A DNA stretch of 64,000 nt from Saccopteryx bilineata. Lineage: Eukaryota; Chordata; Mammalia; Chiroptera; Emballonuridae. The translations under genes were made by a program, and so were the position numbers. The notes under the pieces were generated by a model. It was not told the origin of the DNA, did not search any database, and saw only the letters and a program-made list of their open reading frames with translations. Below are positions 11,292-21,540 of the stretch, piece after piece. The stretch spans positions 26,194,875 to 26,258,874 of the forward strand of contig NC_089495.1 of the NCBI RefSeq assembly GCF_036850765.1, given 5' to 3'. The first letter of the stretch is position 1. Every line of letters begins with the position of its first letter.

Positions 11292-11889
11292 TGTAAAGCC
11301 AGTAGCCACGGCCACCATCACAGCCGCCTGGCCCATGCAGGCTCGCATTTGATTCAGACAGATGGTAATGAAACAACAGCCAATAACTGTGGGCCATTAG
11401 CTTTAATCCTAGCTTGCAACCGGCAGGCAAGAAATACACACAGTGGGAAAACACTTCCCTTTCCATTCAGGGCTCCCAAAGCCACTGACTCATCCGAGTT
11501 TCCTAGAATCAAAGGTTTCTACCTGGTCAGCCTTATTCACCTCTGTTCCCCATCTCCTTCTCTCTGCACAAACTCTGCACAAACTGGCTTCTCCTTCAGC
11601 ACTCCGCCATCTTGACTGGTTCCCCTCTCCTCCACGTGGCCTTTCTCTGCTCTCCTCCAGAATGGGCTCCTCTGCCCCATTTTATAGTGTAGAAATCAAA
11701 ACCCTTAATCCAATATACAAACAAGGAAGTCTCTGATACAAAAATCACTTAGGGTGGGAAAGGTTTAGTCTTAAAACTAAGCCTTAGGCTATAACGACCT
11801 TGCCTGCTTACAGCCTGTCTCCCACACCCAATGCAAACTATAAGGGATCAAACATATATATCATATTTACAAACTTATTTGACCAAACA
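11292..11889 (-). mobile_element. LTR copy E, minus strand
   Basis: Read in reverse it runs from a TGTTTGGTC start (11889) to an ACTGGCTTTACA end (11292). It includes a TATA box (complement of TTTTATAG at about 11679-11686) and the AAGATGGCGGAGTGCTGA-like stretch shared with copies B and C. It is more diverged from them than they are from each other. Confidence 0.8.
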
Positions 11890-12774
11890 TGCATATCCAC
11901 ATACATACATATTTGGTTATATTCTGTTAAGGCAGAAAACAATAACAGACAAATGAATTCTTAGTCAGTGAGATTTCCCAACTCTTTAGCAATATAAAAC
12001 CACTTAAAAATTTCCAACCTTTCAAAGGCACATTGTTAAAGCTCAATTAGTTCTTTTTTCTTTCTTTCTTGTACCTCCCAGTATTAAATTAAAATGAAAG
12101 AGTAGTTAAGTATATTTAGGACACTTTATTTAAAAGTGTTTTCTAATCAGGAAACAATGATTTTGAATCTCTGGAGTGAGTCAGCTGCTGCTCCCCCCCC
12201 CCCCCCCCCCAGCTGAAGTGAGATAAAGTTTTATAGAAAGCATGTAGGGTGCTCCTCAGTCCAGACAAAGCTGTGATGATTAGGGGAATGAATTGCAAAT
12301 GAGGAAGACAATAGGGAAGAAGGTTCCTTTATTGAGGGAGAGAGAATGGGTGGTGCCGAAAGGACTCTCAATAATTACAGTCCATGCTCTCAAAAAAGCA
12401 CTTAGGCATGTGAATAATTCAGCAGCCACTAGGGAAAAGGAAGTCTTTGGAGAACGTCAGTCTCTGGACATCAATTTGTACAGTACGGGTGTAACATCTG
12501 TGCCCTCCCAGAGTGGGCCTTGATGATAATGGGTGAAAACATCAAATGTCATCAGTTTATTAAGCCATTTCAATTAAGTACAAACATAAAATGATTTTAT
12601 TTTTCAATTACTGTCTGTCCCCAGCCATTTTAGTAAAATATCCCCCTACTGCCTCTGGAGAACAGATCCCTTATTTGGTCAGATTCTATAATTTCCTTAA
12701 TACTTTTAGTTATAAAAAGACAACTTGTTTTAAACTTTTCTCTCATCTCTCATTCAGAACTTTCCTTGCTATCA
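11890..12774. other. Unassigned stretch with an 18-base C tract
   Basis: No gene or named repeat. The notable element is the homopolymer C tract at 12193-12210. The 76-codon open frame at 12293-12523 shows no domain features. Confidence 0.4.
12193..12210. repeat. Poly(C) homopolymer, 18 bases
   Basis: Uninterrupted run of C seen directly. Such runs are length-unstable and are also prone to assembly error. Confidence 0.95.
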
Positions 12775-14000
12775 TTATATGTCAGGCTTATAACCCGAGA
12801 GATAGGAAGTGAGGAGGCAGAACGTTGCAATGCTATGGGCCAAGCCAGCTGCTTCTGGATGGTTCAAAAGAGGACACAACCAGTGGATCCCATGGTCATG
12901 GGACACCCCAGCACCTGCTTCATAGTGAAGTGGGTCCCTTAGTGAAATGCTACATTGTATGCAGTTCTGACTATGAATCAAGTGCTCCAATGGCCCTGGA
13001 TGGGGATTGGCCAGTTGAGGATCTGCTGCAGGAAAGTCAAACGTGTATCCAGAATAAGTATTTTTGTGAGAATGTATTGTGGACTTTTCTAGATTGAAGG
13101 GGGCCCATTGTAGCCAATATGCCACCATGTGACCAGTTGGTCTCATCAGGAATCACAGCTTTAGCTTTTGTTGCTTTTAGGTTAGACATTCAGAGGTGAT
13201 AGATGCTGGGCCAACCTTAGGACATGGGAGTCTCTGCTCATTGTCTCATGCATAGCTCTCACTCAGTCTTTTTCATGTGTCTGTGTTTTTGTTTTGTTTT
13301 GTTTTTTAATAGCACTTGAAATGGCAGCTGATACAGGCTAGCTAATATCAAATGACTGATTCAGTTTATCTAATTGGTAATTTACTGCCTCTTCTGTGGT
13401 GCATGCTTTCTGATGGGTGTGAAAGGGTACTACAAATAATATCAGTTTATACAGATGTTTATACTGCCATCTATGCAGTTCTACCCCAGAGTGTTTTGTC
13501 TCACTGTTCTTTTACCTTCTAGGCCCTGACTGGCATGGAAGACATTTGCATTGCCCATGAAGGCACATTTGTATTAACTCCTGGCCTCGTTTTCTTCCAC
13601 ACAAAATAGTTGATCAATGCACTCCATACCACCCACTGGGAACGGGGTTTCTCTTCACTGTCTTTCAAGGCTAGCTTCTACTGAATCTGTAATGCAGATC
13701 TGACCTACATATTTGACCTACACTCTCCATAAACCAGTCTTGAGGTTTTCTTCCTTCTTCAGCTCATCTTACAGGGCTTCCCATGGGGCTGTCTGTGTGA
13801 GCTGAGAGAATGTGATGGTGCAACTGTGACGGATGACAAGTTAACCTACCACTCATCTGTGCTCTCTGTGCCTCCTAGTGCTCAGTCCTTTTGAATTGCC
13901 TTTGGGCCAGCTTGACTTTGCTAGTCAAGGTAAGTCATAGGCCCACTGACAGGCACTGTTGACATTTGGTGTTTCATGGTTACGTAGTATTCCATCTCTA
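12775..14000 (-). pseudogene. ERV-L pol remnant (RNase H/integrase region)
   Basis: On the minus strand an open frame of 123 codons (13146 to 12775) resembles the integrase core of ERV-L-type endogenous retroviruses. Recognisable are a THMVAYWLQWA-like region, a TYSGY motif and a HGIHW...HPEAAGL block. The catalytic pattern is not intact and internal sequence is deleted. The sequence further right to about 14000 fits the upstream RNase H/linker region but is full of stops. This is an old, non-functional genomic copy with no LTRs identified beside it. Confidence 0.7.
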
Positions 14001-14039
14001 CCAGGGCCCAGGAGCATGTCAAGAGATGTTTTTCAAAAA

Positions 14040-14180
14040 TCATGTTATTGTCCATTGCTACATACTTATTGCTTGACATTAGAAAAGTCACTTATCCTTT
14101 GAATGCCATTTTCCTTAGTTTTGAAATGGGTGAATCACATTTTTCTCTATGTCATAAACATCTGTTTTGAAGATCATATT
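14040..14180 (+). repeat. MIR-type SINE remnant
   Basis: Degraded central MIR-like wording (AAAGTCACTTATCCTTTGAA, then the CATTTTCCTTAGTTTTGAAA region). Confidence 0.55.
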
Positions 14181-14339
14181 GAGTTGTACAAATGCAAACA
14201 CGTTATAAAATAACAAAATATTTTCTAAAGGTAAAATGATAATTTTTTGAAAGTAGATGGCTCCCAAGTTTACTACTTTTGAGGGTATTGGTTCTGAGGG
14301 TGAAAGTTGATTGAAAAATTATTCTTGTAGGCTACCTTT

Positions 14340-14600
14340 TTCACCTACTCATCTAACCATTTATCCACATGTCCATCCATCCATCCATTGATCATCTGTT
14401 GATTCATTCATTTATTCACTCACTTGTTCAACAATAACTGAAGAGCTGTCGTGCTAGAGATACAAAGATAAATAAAACATGCCTCCTGTCCTTAAAGAAC
14501 TGACAATCTACTTAGAGAAATATATGTAAACAAACATACATATATAATATGGTGGGATAGAGGTTTTGATTGGAATAAGTCATGGGGTATTGGAAACACA
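14340..14600 (+). repeat. Ancient repeat with CATC/TTCA-rich start
   Basis: CATCCATCCATC-like units lead into a sequence resembling a common ancient mammalian repeat (TTATTCACTCACTTGTTCAA then CTGACAATCTACTTAGAGAA). Family not named. Confidence 0.5.
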
Positions 14601-14699
14601 TAGGTAAGGAATCTACCTCCCATGGGAGTCAGATGAGGAAAAGCTCCCATCCCATGTGAAGGATGAGAGTGTGAGCACAGTTTGAATTAGGCTGGTCAT

Positions 14700-15110
14700 C
14701 TTCTGAGAATCATCCCATGATGAAAATTACTACCTTGTTCGAGTTTTCTGATGCTGCCAATTTTCCTGCCAGGCAACATCTGCTGTTGCACCTGTAAGCC
14801 TCGAGCTAATGATTATTAATGACACACTCTCTCTGTATTCTGGTCGATTGCAGGGGAAAGCAACAGCAACAGCCTCTCCACACAGTTTGTGCCCTGGCCA
14901 CTATGAAAGGGACCAAGTGTCCCACTCTGGCACTGCTGGAGATCAGCCAGTGGATTCAGATCGCTCCTGCCTGCAGTAAGCAGCGCCTTAGCTTTTCTTT
15001 TCATGTGATTTCCTTGTATATTTGTTTGATATCTTTGACCAAACTTTCAGAAAAGGGGTTTGTTTTTCCTGTCTGTGATTGTTTTCTTCACGTTATCTGT
15101 TAAAAAACAA
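14700..15110 (+). other. Conserved-looking block with a weak exon candidate
   Basis: This single-copy stretch includes a TTGCAG acceptor-like site ending at 14853 and a CTGCAGTAAGC donor-like site at about 14969-14979. The 14854-14973 interval between them stays open in one frame. I do not recognise the encoded peptide. A chance splice pair, or a conserved non-coding element (TAAT-rich 14805-14822), are equally good explanations. Confidence 0.2.
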
Positions 15111-15324
15111 CACTAGCAACAACAGAAACAGATTCCTATGTGTACTCACTCATTCAAGAAATTTGGAGATAGATGTTGGGTATGCCACCAGTGTTATTGA
15201 TTCACTGACCAGAACAGTCCCTACATTAGCTTCTTTTGTGTAAGAAGTTAGGACTCTCCTAACACTGACATATTTGGTGTATACTGTATATGCATATGGA
15301 TGTAAGGTACTTTTTCTGGAGCCA

Positions 15325-15510
15325 GGTAGAACTGGGCTAGGAGCCCAGATTTAATATTTTCTAGTTGTATGACCTTGGAGAAGTTTCTTATTTCTGTACA
15401 CCTTAGTTTCCTTCTGTAATCCTATTTCCACAGGATAGTTAGGAGGATTAAGTGAGATTATGTACATAACAAACAATCACAATGCAGGCACATGCTCAAA
15501 GCATGATAAA
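15325..15510 (+). repeat. MIR SINE remnant
   Basis: Typical MIR wording: GTATGACCTTGGAGAAGTTT followed by the CTTAGTTTCC and GGATTAAGTGAGATTAT regions. Confidence 0.8.
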
Positions 15511-15634
15511 TGAAAATATTACAAATATTGTTGTTATTGCTATTGTCCTAATTCTCCACCAGCTGTTCTCTTCCTTTGGGGTTAAGATTACTATTAAATA
15601 AAGATTCCAAAAGACAGACAAGGAGTAGCTAGGG

Positions 15635-15775
15635 AAATTATCCTCTTGGCACTATTTTCACTAGTGGGAGAAGATTAAACTCTTTATTCTCCAAGACAAA
15701 CACTGTGACCCATTTTATAGGTCTGAAGTGTTTACTGAACAAATACTATGGACCATTTGCATATATGTTGACTTC
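15635..15775 (+). repeat. Left arm of a 140-bp inverted repeat
   Basis: The reverse complement of 20164-20303 matches this segment almost base for base, with about three or four differences. The flanks on both sides do not match well. The sequence itself resembles no repeat family I know. Confidence 0.9.
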
Positions 15776-16270
15776 ATCCTAGTGTTTTGTTTCTTTGTAA
15801 GTGCTAGTTCTTGAATAAAGGGTCAATCCTCCCACCCTTTAATGAGTACCATTACTTACTACCTTAGCTAACTGTTAAGTGGGCTCGTGAACCCAACCTG
15901 AGTATCATATGGTCCTTCCTCCCCTGGTGGCAAAAGGTAATTCTCAAAGTGTGTACTGAGGTGTACTCTCAAGAACAAGATGCTAGACAGTTATTGTGTT
16001 AAAGGAACCAGATTCTTCTTAACTGGAGTACATTCTTTCTTTTCTTCTTGCAAAGCAGTTCTTGTAAGTAATTGGGCCTTATATTTGAATTCTGAGTCTA
16101 CAGGATTGTTTACACACACTGTTTTATTTCCTTTCTTAAGAAAGACATTACTTTGGGTAGTGCCATCATTTTCTTTCCATTGCTTATCTCTTCTCCCTAT
16201 ATTCACATTGCTGTTATTATTATTGCTCAATACAAACATCAATAACAGTTACATCGCAACAGCAGCTGAC
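15776..16270. other. Unassigned stretch
   Basis: No gene seen. A 98-codon plus-strand frame (15980-16276) overlaps an 83-codon minus-strand frame, and neither has recognisable features. Confidence 0.4.
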
Positions 16271-16397
16271 AGTTAAGTTCTGCTTGCAGTGTGCCAGGCC
16301 ATAGTCTAAATGCTTGGTGAACCATCACAGCATCATGATATCTTCATTGTACAGAAAGAAAATTGAGGCTTCCAGAGGTTAAGAATTCCTAAATTGC

Positions 16398-16602
16398 CTG
16401 ACCTGTGGTGGCACAGTGGATAAAGCGTCAACCTGGAAATGCTGAGGTCGCCGGTTCGAAACCCTGGGCTTGCCTGGTCAAGGCACATATGGGAGTTGAT
16501 GCTTCCAGCTCCTCCCCCCTTCTCTCTCTCTGGCTCTCTGTCTCTCTCTCCCTCTCTCTCTCATCTCTAATAAAAATAAATAAATAAATAAATAATTTTT
16601 GG
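16398..16602 (+). mobile_element. tRNA-derived SINE (short bat type), plus strand
   Basis: The head reads CCTGACCTGTGGTGGCACAG with a B box at about 16453-16463 (GGTTCGAAACC). It continues through a CT-rich tract to an (AAAT)n tail at about 16570-16595. Its tail received the next SINE. Confidence 0.92.
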
Positions 16603-16992
16603 CCCTGGCTGGTTGGCTCAGCGGTAGAGCGTTGGCCTGGCGTGCGGGGGACCCAGGTTCGATTCCCTGCCAGGGCACATAGGAGAAGCGCCCATTTGCT
16701 TCTCCACCCCCCCTTCCTCTCTGTCTCTCTCTTCCCCTCCTGCAGCCAAGGCTCCATTGGAGCAAAGATGGCCCGGGTGCTGGGGATGGCTCCTTGGCCT
16801 TTGCCCCAGGCGCTAGAGTGGCTCTGGTCACGGCAGAGCAACGCCCCAGAGGGGCAGAGCATTGCCCCCTGGTGGGCAGAGCGTCGCCCCAGGTGGGCGT
16901 GCCGGGTGGATCCTGGTCGGGCGCATGCGGGAGTCTGTCTGACTGTCTCTCCCCATTTCCAGCTTCAGAAAAATACAAAAAAAAAAAAAAAA
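16603..16992 (+). mobile_element. Long tRNA-derived SINE, plus strand
   Basis: A tRNA-like head (GGCTCAGCGGTAGAGCG, with B box GGTTCGATTCCC at about 16657) is followed by a long GC-rich body and a poly(A) tail at 16975-16994. It appears full length and little diverged. Open frames of up to 166 codons on both strands across it are artefacts of its GC-rich body. Confidence 0.93.
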
Positions 16993-17084
16993 AAGAATTC
17001 CTAAATCACACAACTAGGAAGTAGTGGAGGTACATTTCTCACCAGGCAGCCTAGCTCTAGAGTTACCACTGGGAGTTGTCATTC

Positions 17085-17260
17085 ATCAGAGTGTTTTATA
17101 GTTAATAAGGCAGTGTCATATTTATTTAATCCTTATAGTGAGCTTGTAATGCAGGTATTAATATTTTTCCATTTTACAGATGAGTAAACAGGGTTTCAAA
17201 AAATGTTTGCAATACACCCCAACTTTCATGGTAAGTAGTAACACAACTGGATCTTGGATC
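17085..17260 (+). repeat. MIR remnant
   Basis: MIR/L2-like wording: TTTAATCCTTATAGTGAGCT then CCATTTTACAGATGAGTAAA. Confidence 0.7.
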
Positions 17261-17289
17261 TAAGGCTTCTAACTAGGATCTAGGCTGTG

Positions 17290-18790
17290 TTCTAATTCTA
17301 AGTGCTTTGGGAACCCTTCTGTGTAACTACAAATAACCTTTCCATGTAGCATGTTTATCCAGTTTGATAGGTGTCAAACATAAACTTAATATAGCAACTG
17401 CTTATTTAAGGAGCATTTGAATCTTGGGCCTATTGCTGACTTATTGTAGTTTTGCCCGAGTGAGAAAAGGCATGTAGGCATTGAAAATGTTTCCTGACAA
17501 CCCTGTTCTACAAGGTCTGATTTTTCTTTTTTTTCTGTATTTCCCTTCACACAGGAAGGAAAGCTAGTTGAAATTCATGCCATGGTCTTATGAACTATGA
17601 GTCAGAAGAAAAGAAGCACTTAATCACTTAATGCAATGATTGTCTTTTCAAGCAAGCAAAGGGAATAGAATGGAGGTGGGGTGCAGAGAAGAAACTGCAA
17701 GATATCTTATTGGAAACTCTTTGAAAACATGACTTCTTGATCTTTACACTTTTTTTGGAGCTCTCCTGTGTAATTCAATATGTTCCTTTCCCATACTCTA
17801 GTCAATAAAGAGAAAGCTAGCTGACTATAGCTTTGCCTCAGCTTCAGTGTCAGAAGACCACAGTGATATGTGACTGTGTTGATTAGTGAGGATCTGGTCT
17901 TTCAACTTGTATGATGGACACAATTAACTGTTTGGGATACCTGGGTTTCCATTATGTTATTTAGAGGCCAGACCAGGTTAAATTTGTTTCTTAGACTCAA
18001 ACTTAGGAGGACAGACACTGTCCTTGACTACTTTTGCTTATCCCTTTACCCTACACTCATTCTTGTTCTCCGTAGTCAAGCTTCAAAGTCACGATTTATG
18101 ACAAAAATTGCATGTAGTCACAATAAGTCTAGAAGAAACTTTAAAATTTCCCATGAAGAACACAGTCTATGAGTTTATGCATGCTACACAGTTTTCTCCT
18201 TCAGTGTTGAAAGAAATTTCTGTTTTGTTGGCTTTTATACCAAATGAAATGGTTGACTCGTGTTTAGACCCATGTGGTCTAAACCTGTTTATTTTTTTTA
18301 AATATTATTTTTATATGACCACGCATATCTGAATTTGTTAAAGTTAAATACCATCACGTTATCCCTATGCCATATGGCACCTGTATGTGTGCCATTTGCT
18401 AGCTAAACAGAACTGATACTAGTTTGTTGAGTTAGTCCGTGATTACGGCAGCATGCACTGCCAAGGGTGTCACACAGCAGAGTGGGGTTCAAACTTAGGA
18501 ACATTTTACAACTTGAACAGCTCTTACATTAGACTCTTCTGAACATTTTTTTTTGTGTATTAGGTAAAAGAATATGTCATGTTTTGTCATTAACTGTTGA
18601 CTCATGTTACTCTGCATTCTAACAGTTCTCTCAAAGTTGTTTATTCTTTATCTGTGGTGAGATCATTATAGTCTTCTGTTTTTAGGAAGAATTGTGTTTG
18701 TCCATGAGATATATATGCTGTATACCTAGCATTTTGGAAAAGACTCAGGATACAAAAGAGATGCATAAAAGTGTGTGGGTACAGAATCGT
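17290..18790. other. Unassigned stretch
   Basis: No gene or clear repeat. Short frames at 17954-18172 and 18108-18332 overlap and show nothing recognisable. Confidence 0.4.
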
Positions 18791-18799
18791 GCCCATAAT

Positions 18800-18990
18800 T
18801 CCTTAACCCCAGTGTGACCTTGGAGACACTGAAAATTCTTGCAGCCCAAATTTCTTTATTTGTAAATGAGGATTAAAAAGGAAAATTAGCCTCCTCAGTG
18901 TCAGATTTCTTATGAGGATTAAATGAGGCAATATCAAGGAAAGCATTTTGTGCAATGAGTGGAGTTGCTGAAACATAATGATTTCTTATT
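18800..18990 (+). repeat. MIR remnant
   Basis: GTGTGACCTTGGAGACACTG and the later ATGAGGATTAAATGAGGCAA fit a MIR. Confidence 0.75.
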
Positions 18991-20163
18991 ATAAATATTT
19001 GAATTTTATTTTATGATTGTAGAAGACTATTTTTTTAACTATGTATTAAAGAGGTATTTATTTATTTATTTATTTATTTATGTATGTATTAGAGAAAACA
19101 AATCATTGCATTTTTTGGATGAAACATCTGAAGGAAAAAAGAGACCCAACTAACTTTATTAGGTTATTCTAAATTAATTAAATTTTATAAACACAAAGGT
19201 GAAGGCAAATAAATAGGGAAGAAGAAATTTATTTAATATTTAAGGCTGTTAGTGCTTATTGTTAAGTAAAGATTATGACTCTCTTGAAGGATGCAGGGGG
19301 AATTCGGTTAAGGAATTGAGTTGATATGTATGACAATGACACACCAGTTTGTAACAAGGGGCATGGAAATGGACAATGAACAAAAGCGATTGCATGTCGC
19401 AATTCTGTAGCCTCCAGGATCTGGATAGCCCGAAAGATTTTTAGCATGAGAAAGTGTCACACATCTCAGGAATCTTTTGCTCTCAAAGGTGGTCTTTTTT
19501 TTTTTTAAGTGTTATCTCCATAGAGCCATATGTTTTGATGTGTTACACATCCAAGTCTTCAGATACTATATTATCTCTCAGACACTGTATTACCCTTAAG
19601 GAATGACTGGAGTATTATATAACTCATCAATGGAATGGACTAGTACACCAATATATGCTCCACTCTTCCAGATTCAACAAGATTAAAGAAAACACACTTG
19701 ATCCAGTCTCTCTTAAGATTCTAGTGATTTAGGCAATCTTTTAATATTACAAATAGAAAAGATTTTAAATGATGTTTAGACAAATGTCTTCACTTTATAT
19801 GTATATAAAGTAGTCAGGAAAAGCACTTGCCTATGGTCACATAGATAATTTATTAAAGGCTGGCTTTCAGTCTTTGATTAGCTACTAATTCAATAGAAAA
19901 ATTAAAATAAAATAAATTGGGCAGAAATTTTCTCAAATTATTGACTGAATCCATGGATTTGGTTAAATATGAACTTGCTCAGTTTCCACCTAACCTACAG
20001 CTATGAAAGAAACCTAGTGCATTTACCTTAGAAATATGGGCCTTTTTTGAGTAAAGTAGAATTAGAGTTTATTTCTTTTTATTAAAGCAACAAGAACATA
20101 TTTTCTAAAAGTCAAAGAGGTTATCTATAGTACAACTACCAAAAGAGATGTCAGGAAAAGATG
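18991..20163. other. Unassigned AT-rich stretch with (TTTA)n
   Basis: Contains a (TTTA)n microsatellite at about 19056-19090 and a T run at about 19496-19507. No gene seen. Confidence 0.5.
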
Positions 20164-20303
20164 GAAGTCAACATATATGCAAATGGTCCATAGTATTTGT
20201 TCAGTAAACACTTCAGACCTATAAAATGGGTTACAGTGTTTGTCTTGGAGAATAAAGAGTTTAATCTTCTCCCACTAGTGAAATAGTGCCAAGGGGATAA
20301 TTT
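20164..20303 (-). repeat. Right arm of a 140-bp inverted repeat
   Basis: Reverse complement of 15635-15775. The differences seen are C for T and A for G substitutions and single-base indels. The arms are separated by about 4.4 kb that includes the SINE pair and MIR fragments. Confidence 0.9.
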
Positions 20304-20379
20304 AAACTCCTTTCAGTGTTAGTTTGAGGGCATGACTAGCTACTAAATTATCTTCTAGAAAGGTTTGAATTTGAAGAAA

Positions 20380-21055
20380 AGTTTGGGAGCTGTGGTAGTT
20401 CATAAAACATAACCACAAAATCTTTGCATTTCTTCCTTCAAGAGGTAGAACCTAATTGTCCTTCCTTGTGGGCTGAACATAGTGACTGTCTTTTAACAAA
20501 GAAAAGAAAGCAGAAGTGGTAATATGTGACTAGGAGACTGGATTATAAAAAGCTCAGCAGTTTTCCCCTGATCCTTCTCTAATATTATTCTGTCTGGGTA
20601 ACATTAGATCCTATACTGTGAGGATATAGAAGTGTCCGCTCATGTAAAGAAGCGTGTAGGGGGGAACTGAAATCTCCTGCCAATGCCGTGCAAGGAATAA
20701 AGACATCTGGCCAATAGCCATGTAAGTGTGCTATCTTAGAAGCAAATCCTTTAGCCCCAAGTCAAGCCACAAGGTGACAGCAGACTCCGCTGACCACCTG
20801 AGATATCTTATGCAAGAACCACCTAGCTAAGTCTAAGGTAACCAGTCACCCTGGTTTGGCTAGAACCCTTTTGGGTTAAGCACTGAAAGCCCCATGTCCC
20901 AGGAATACCCTGAGTCCCAGGCACACCAGAATGGTTTGTCATCCTAATCTTTCTTGAATTCTTGACCCACAGAAACTGTGAAATAATAACTTTTATTTTA
21001 AGACACAGATTTTTGGGTTAATTTGTTATGCAACAGTAGATACTTATACTGGAGC
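20380..21055 (+). mobile_element. MLT1-type (ERVL-MaLR) solo LTR
   Basis: The 3' half contains the typical MaLR LTR order: TTGACCCACAGAAACTGTGA, an AATAATAACTTT polyadenylation region and a TTGGGTTAATTTGTTATGCA stretch before the end. The 5' half contains CCATGTAAGTGTGCTATCTT. Degraded and without internal sequence. Confidence 0.75.
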
Positions 21056-21360
21056 CACTATTCATTAGTGGTTGTGGCTGAAGCATCAAAATGCAGAAAC
21101 AAAAGTTTGTCTTAGACACTAATCAGTGTAATCACACAATCTTGTACTTTGACTCTAGTTTTCATAATCTAACAAACTACTGGCTGAAAACCCAGTTATT
21201 TTACCCAGTACCTTATCCCATAATAATTACTTAGATGAATTTATTTTTTTCCTCTAAATTTTATAATTGTTTGGACAACTAGTGAAAATGTATCATACTT
21301 CTAAATGTACTGAATATATTGAATTCAGACTACCCGCCTTAGGATCATCTGGAAAATTTA

Positions 21361-21529
21361 AACAAAAATTAAATTGATTTGATTTGAGGAGAGAGAGAAA
21401 CATCAGTTTGTTGTTCCACCCATTTATGAATTCATTGGTTGATTTGTCCATGTGCCCTGCCTGGGGTTTGAACCAGAAACCTTGGTGTATTGGGACAATG
21501 CTCAAACTAACTGAATTTCCCAGCCAGGG
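21361..21529 (-). mobile_element. tRNA-derived SINE (VES type), minus strand
   Basis: On the reverse strand the head begins CCCTGGCTGGGAAATTCAGT and contains a B-box-like GGTTCAAACC. Imperfect TSDs CTGGAAAATTT (21349-21359) and CTGGAGAATTT (21530-21540) flank it. Confidence 0.85.
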
Positions 21530-21540
21530 CTGGAGAATTT

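Larger units (their letters stand above)
16271..17040 (+). repeat. MIR remnant split by two SINEs
   Basis: MIR-like sequence up to 16394 (the ATTGAGGCTTCCAGAGGTTA region) resumes at 16993 (CACACAACTAGGAAG). The interrupting block is bounded by the 14-bp direct repeat AAGAATTCCTAAAT at 16381-16394 and 16993-17006. Confidence 0.75.

Noticed and set aside
16640..16670. tRNA gene candidate
   Set aside because: A and B boxes are present, but they are the head of a SINE with a long unrelated body and poly(A) tail. No complete cloverleaf was seen.
16478..17004. Overlapping open frames of up to 166 codons on both strands
   Set aside because: They lie on the GC-rich body of a SINE. The same peptides recur at other SINE copies (45428-45766, 62696-63092).
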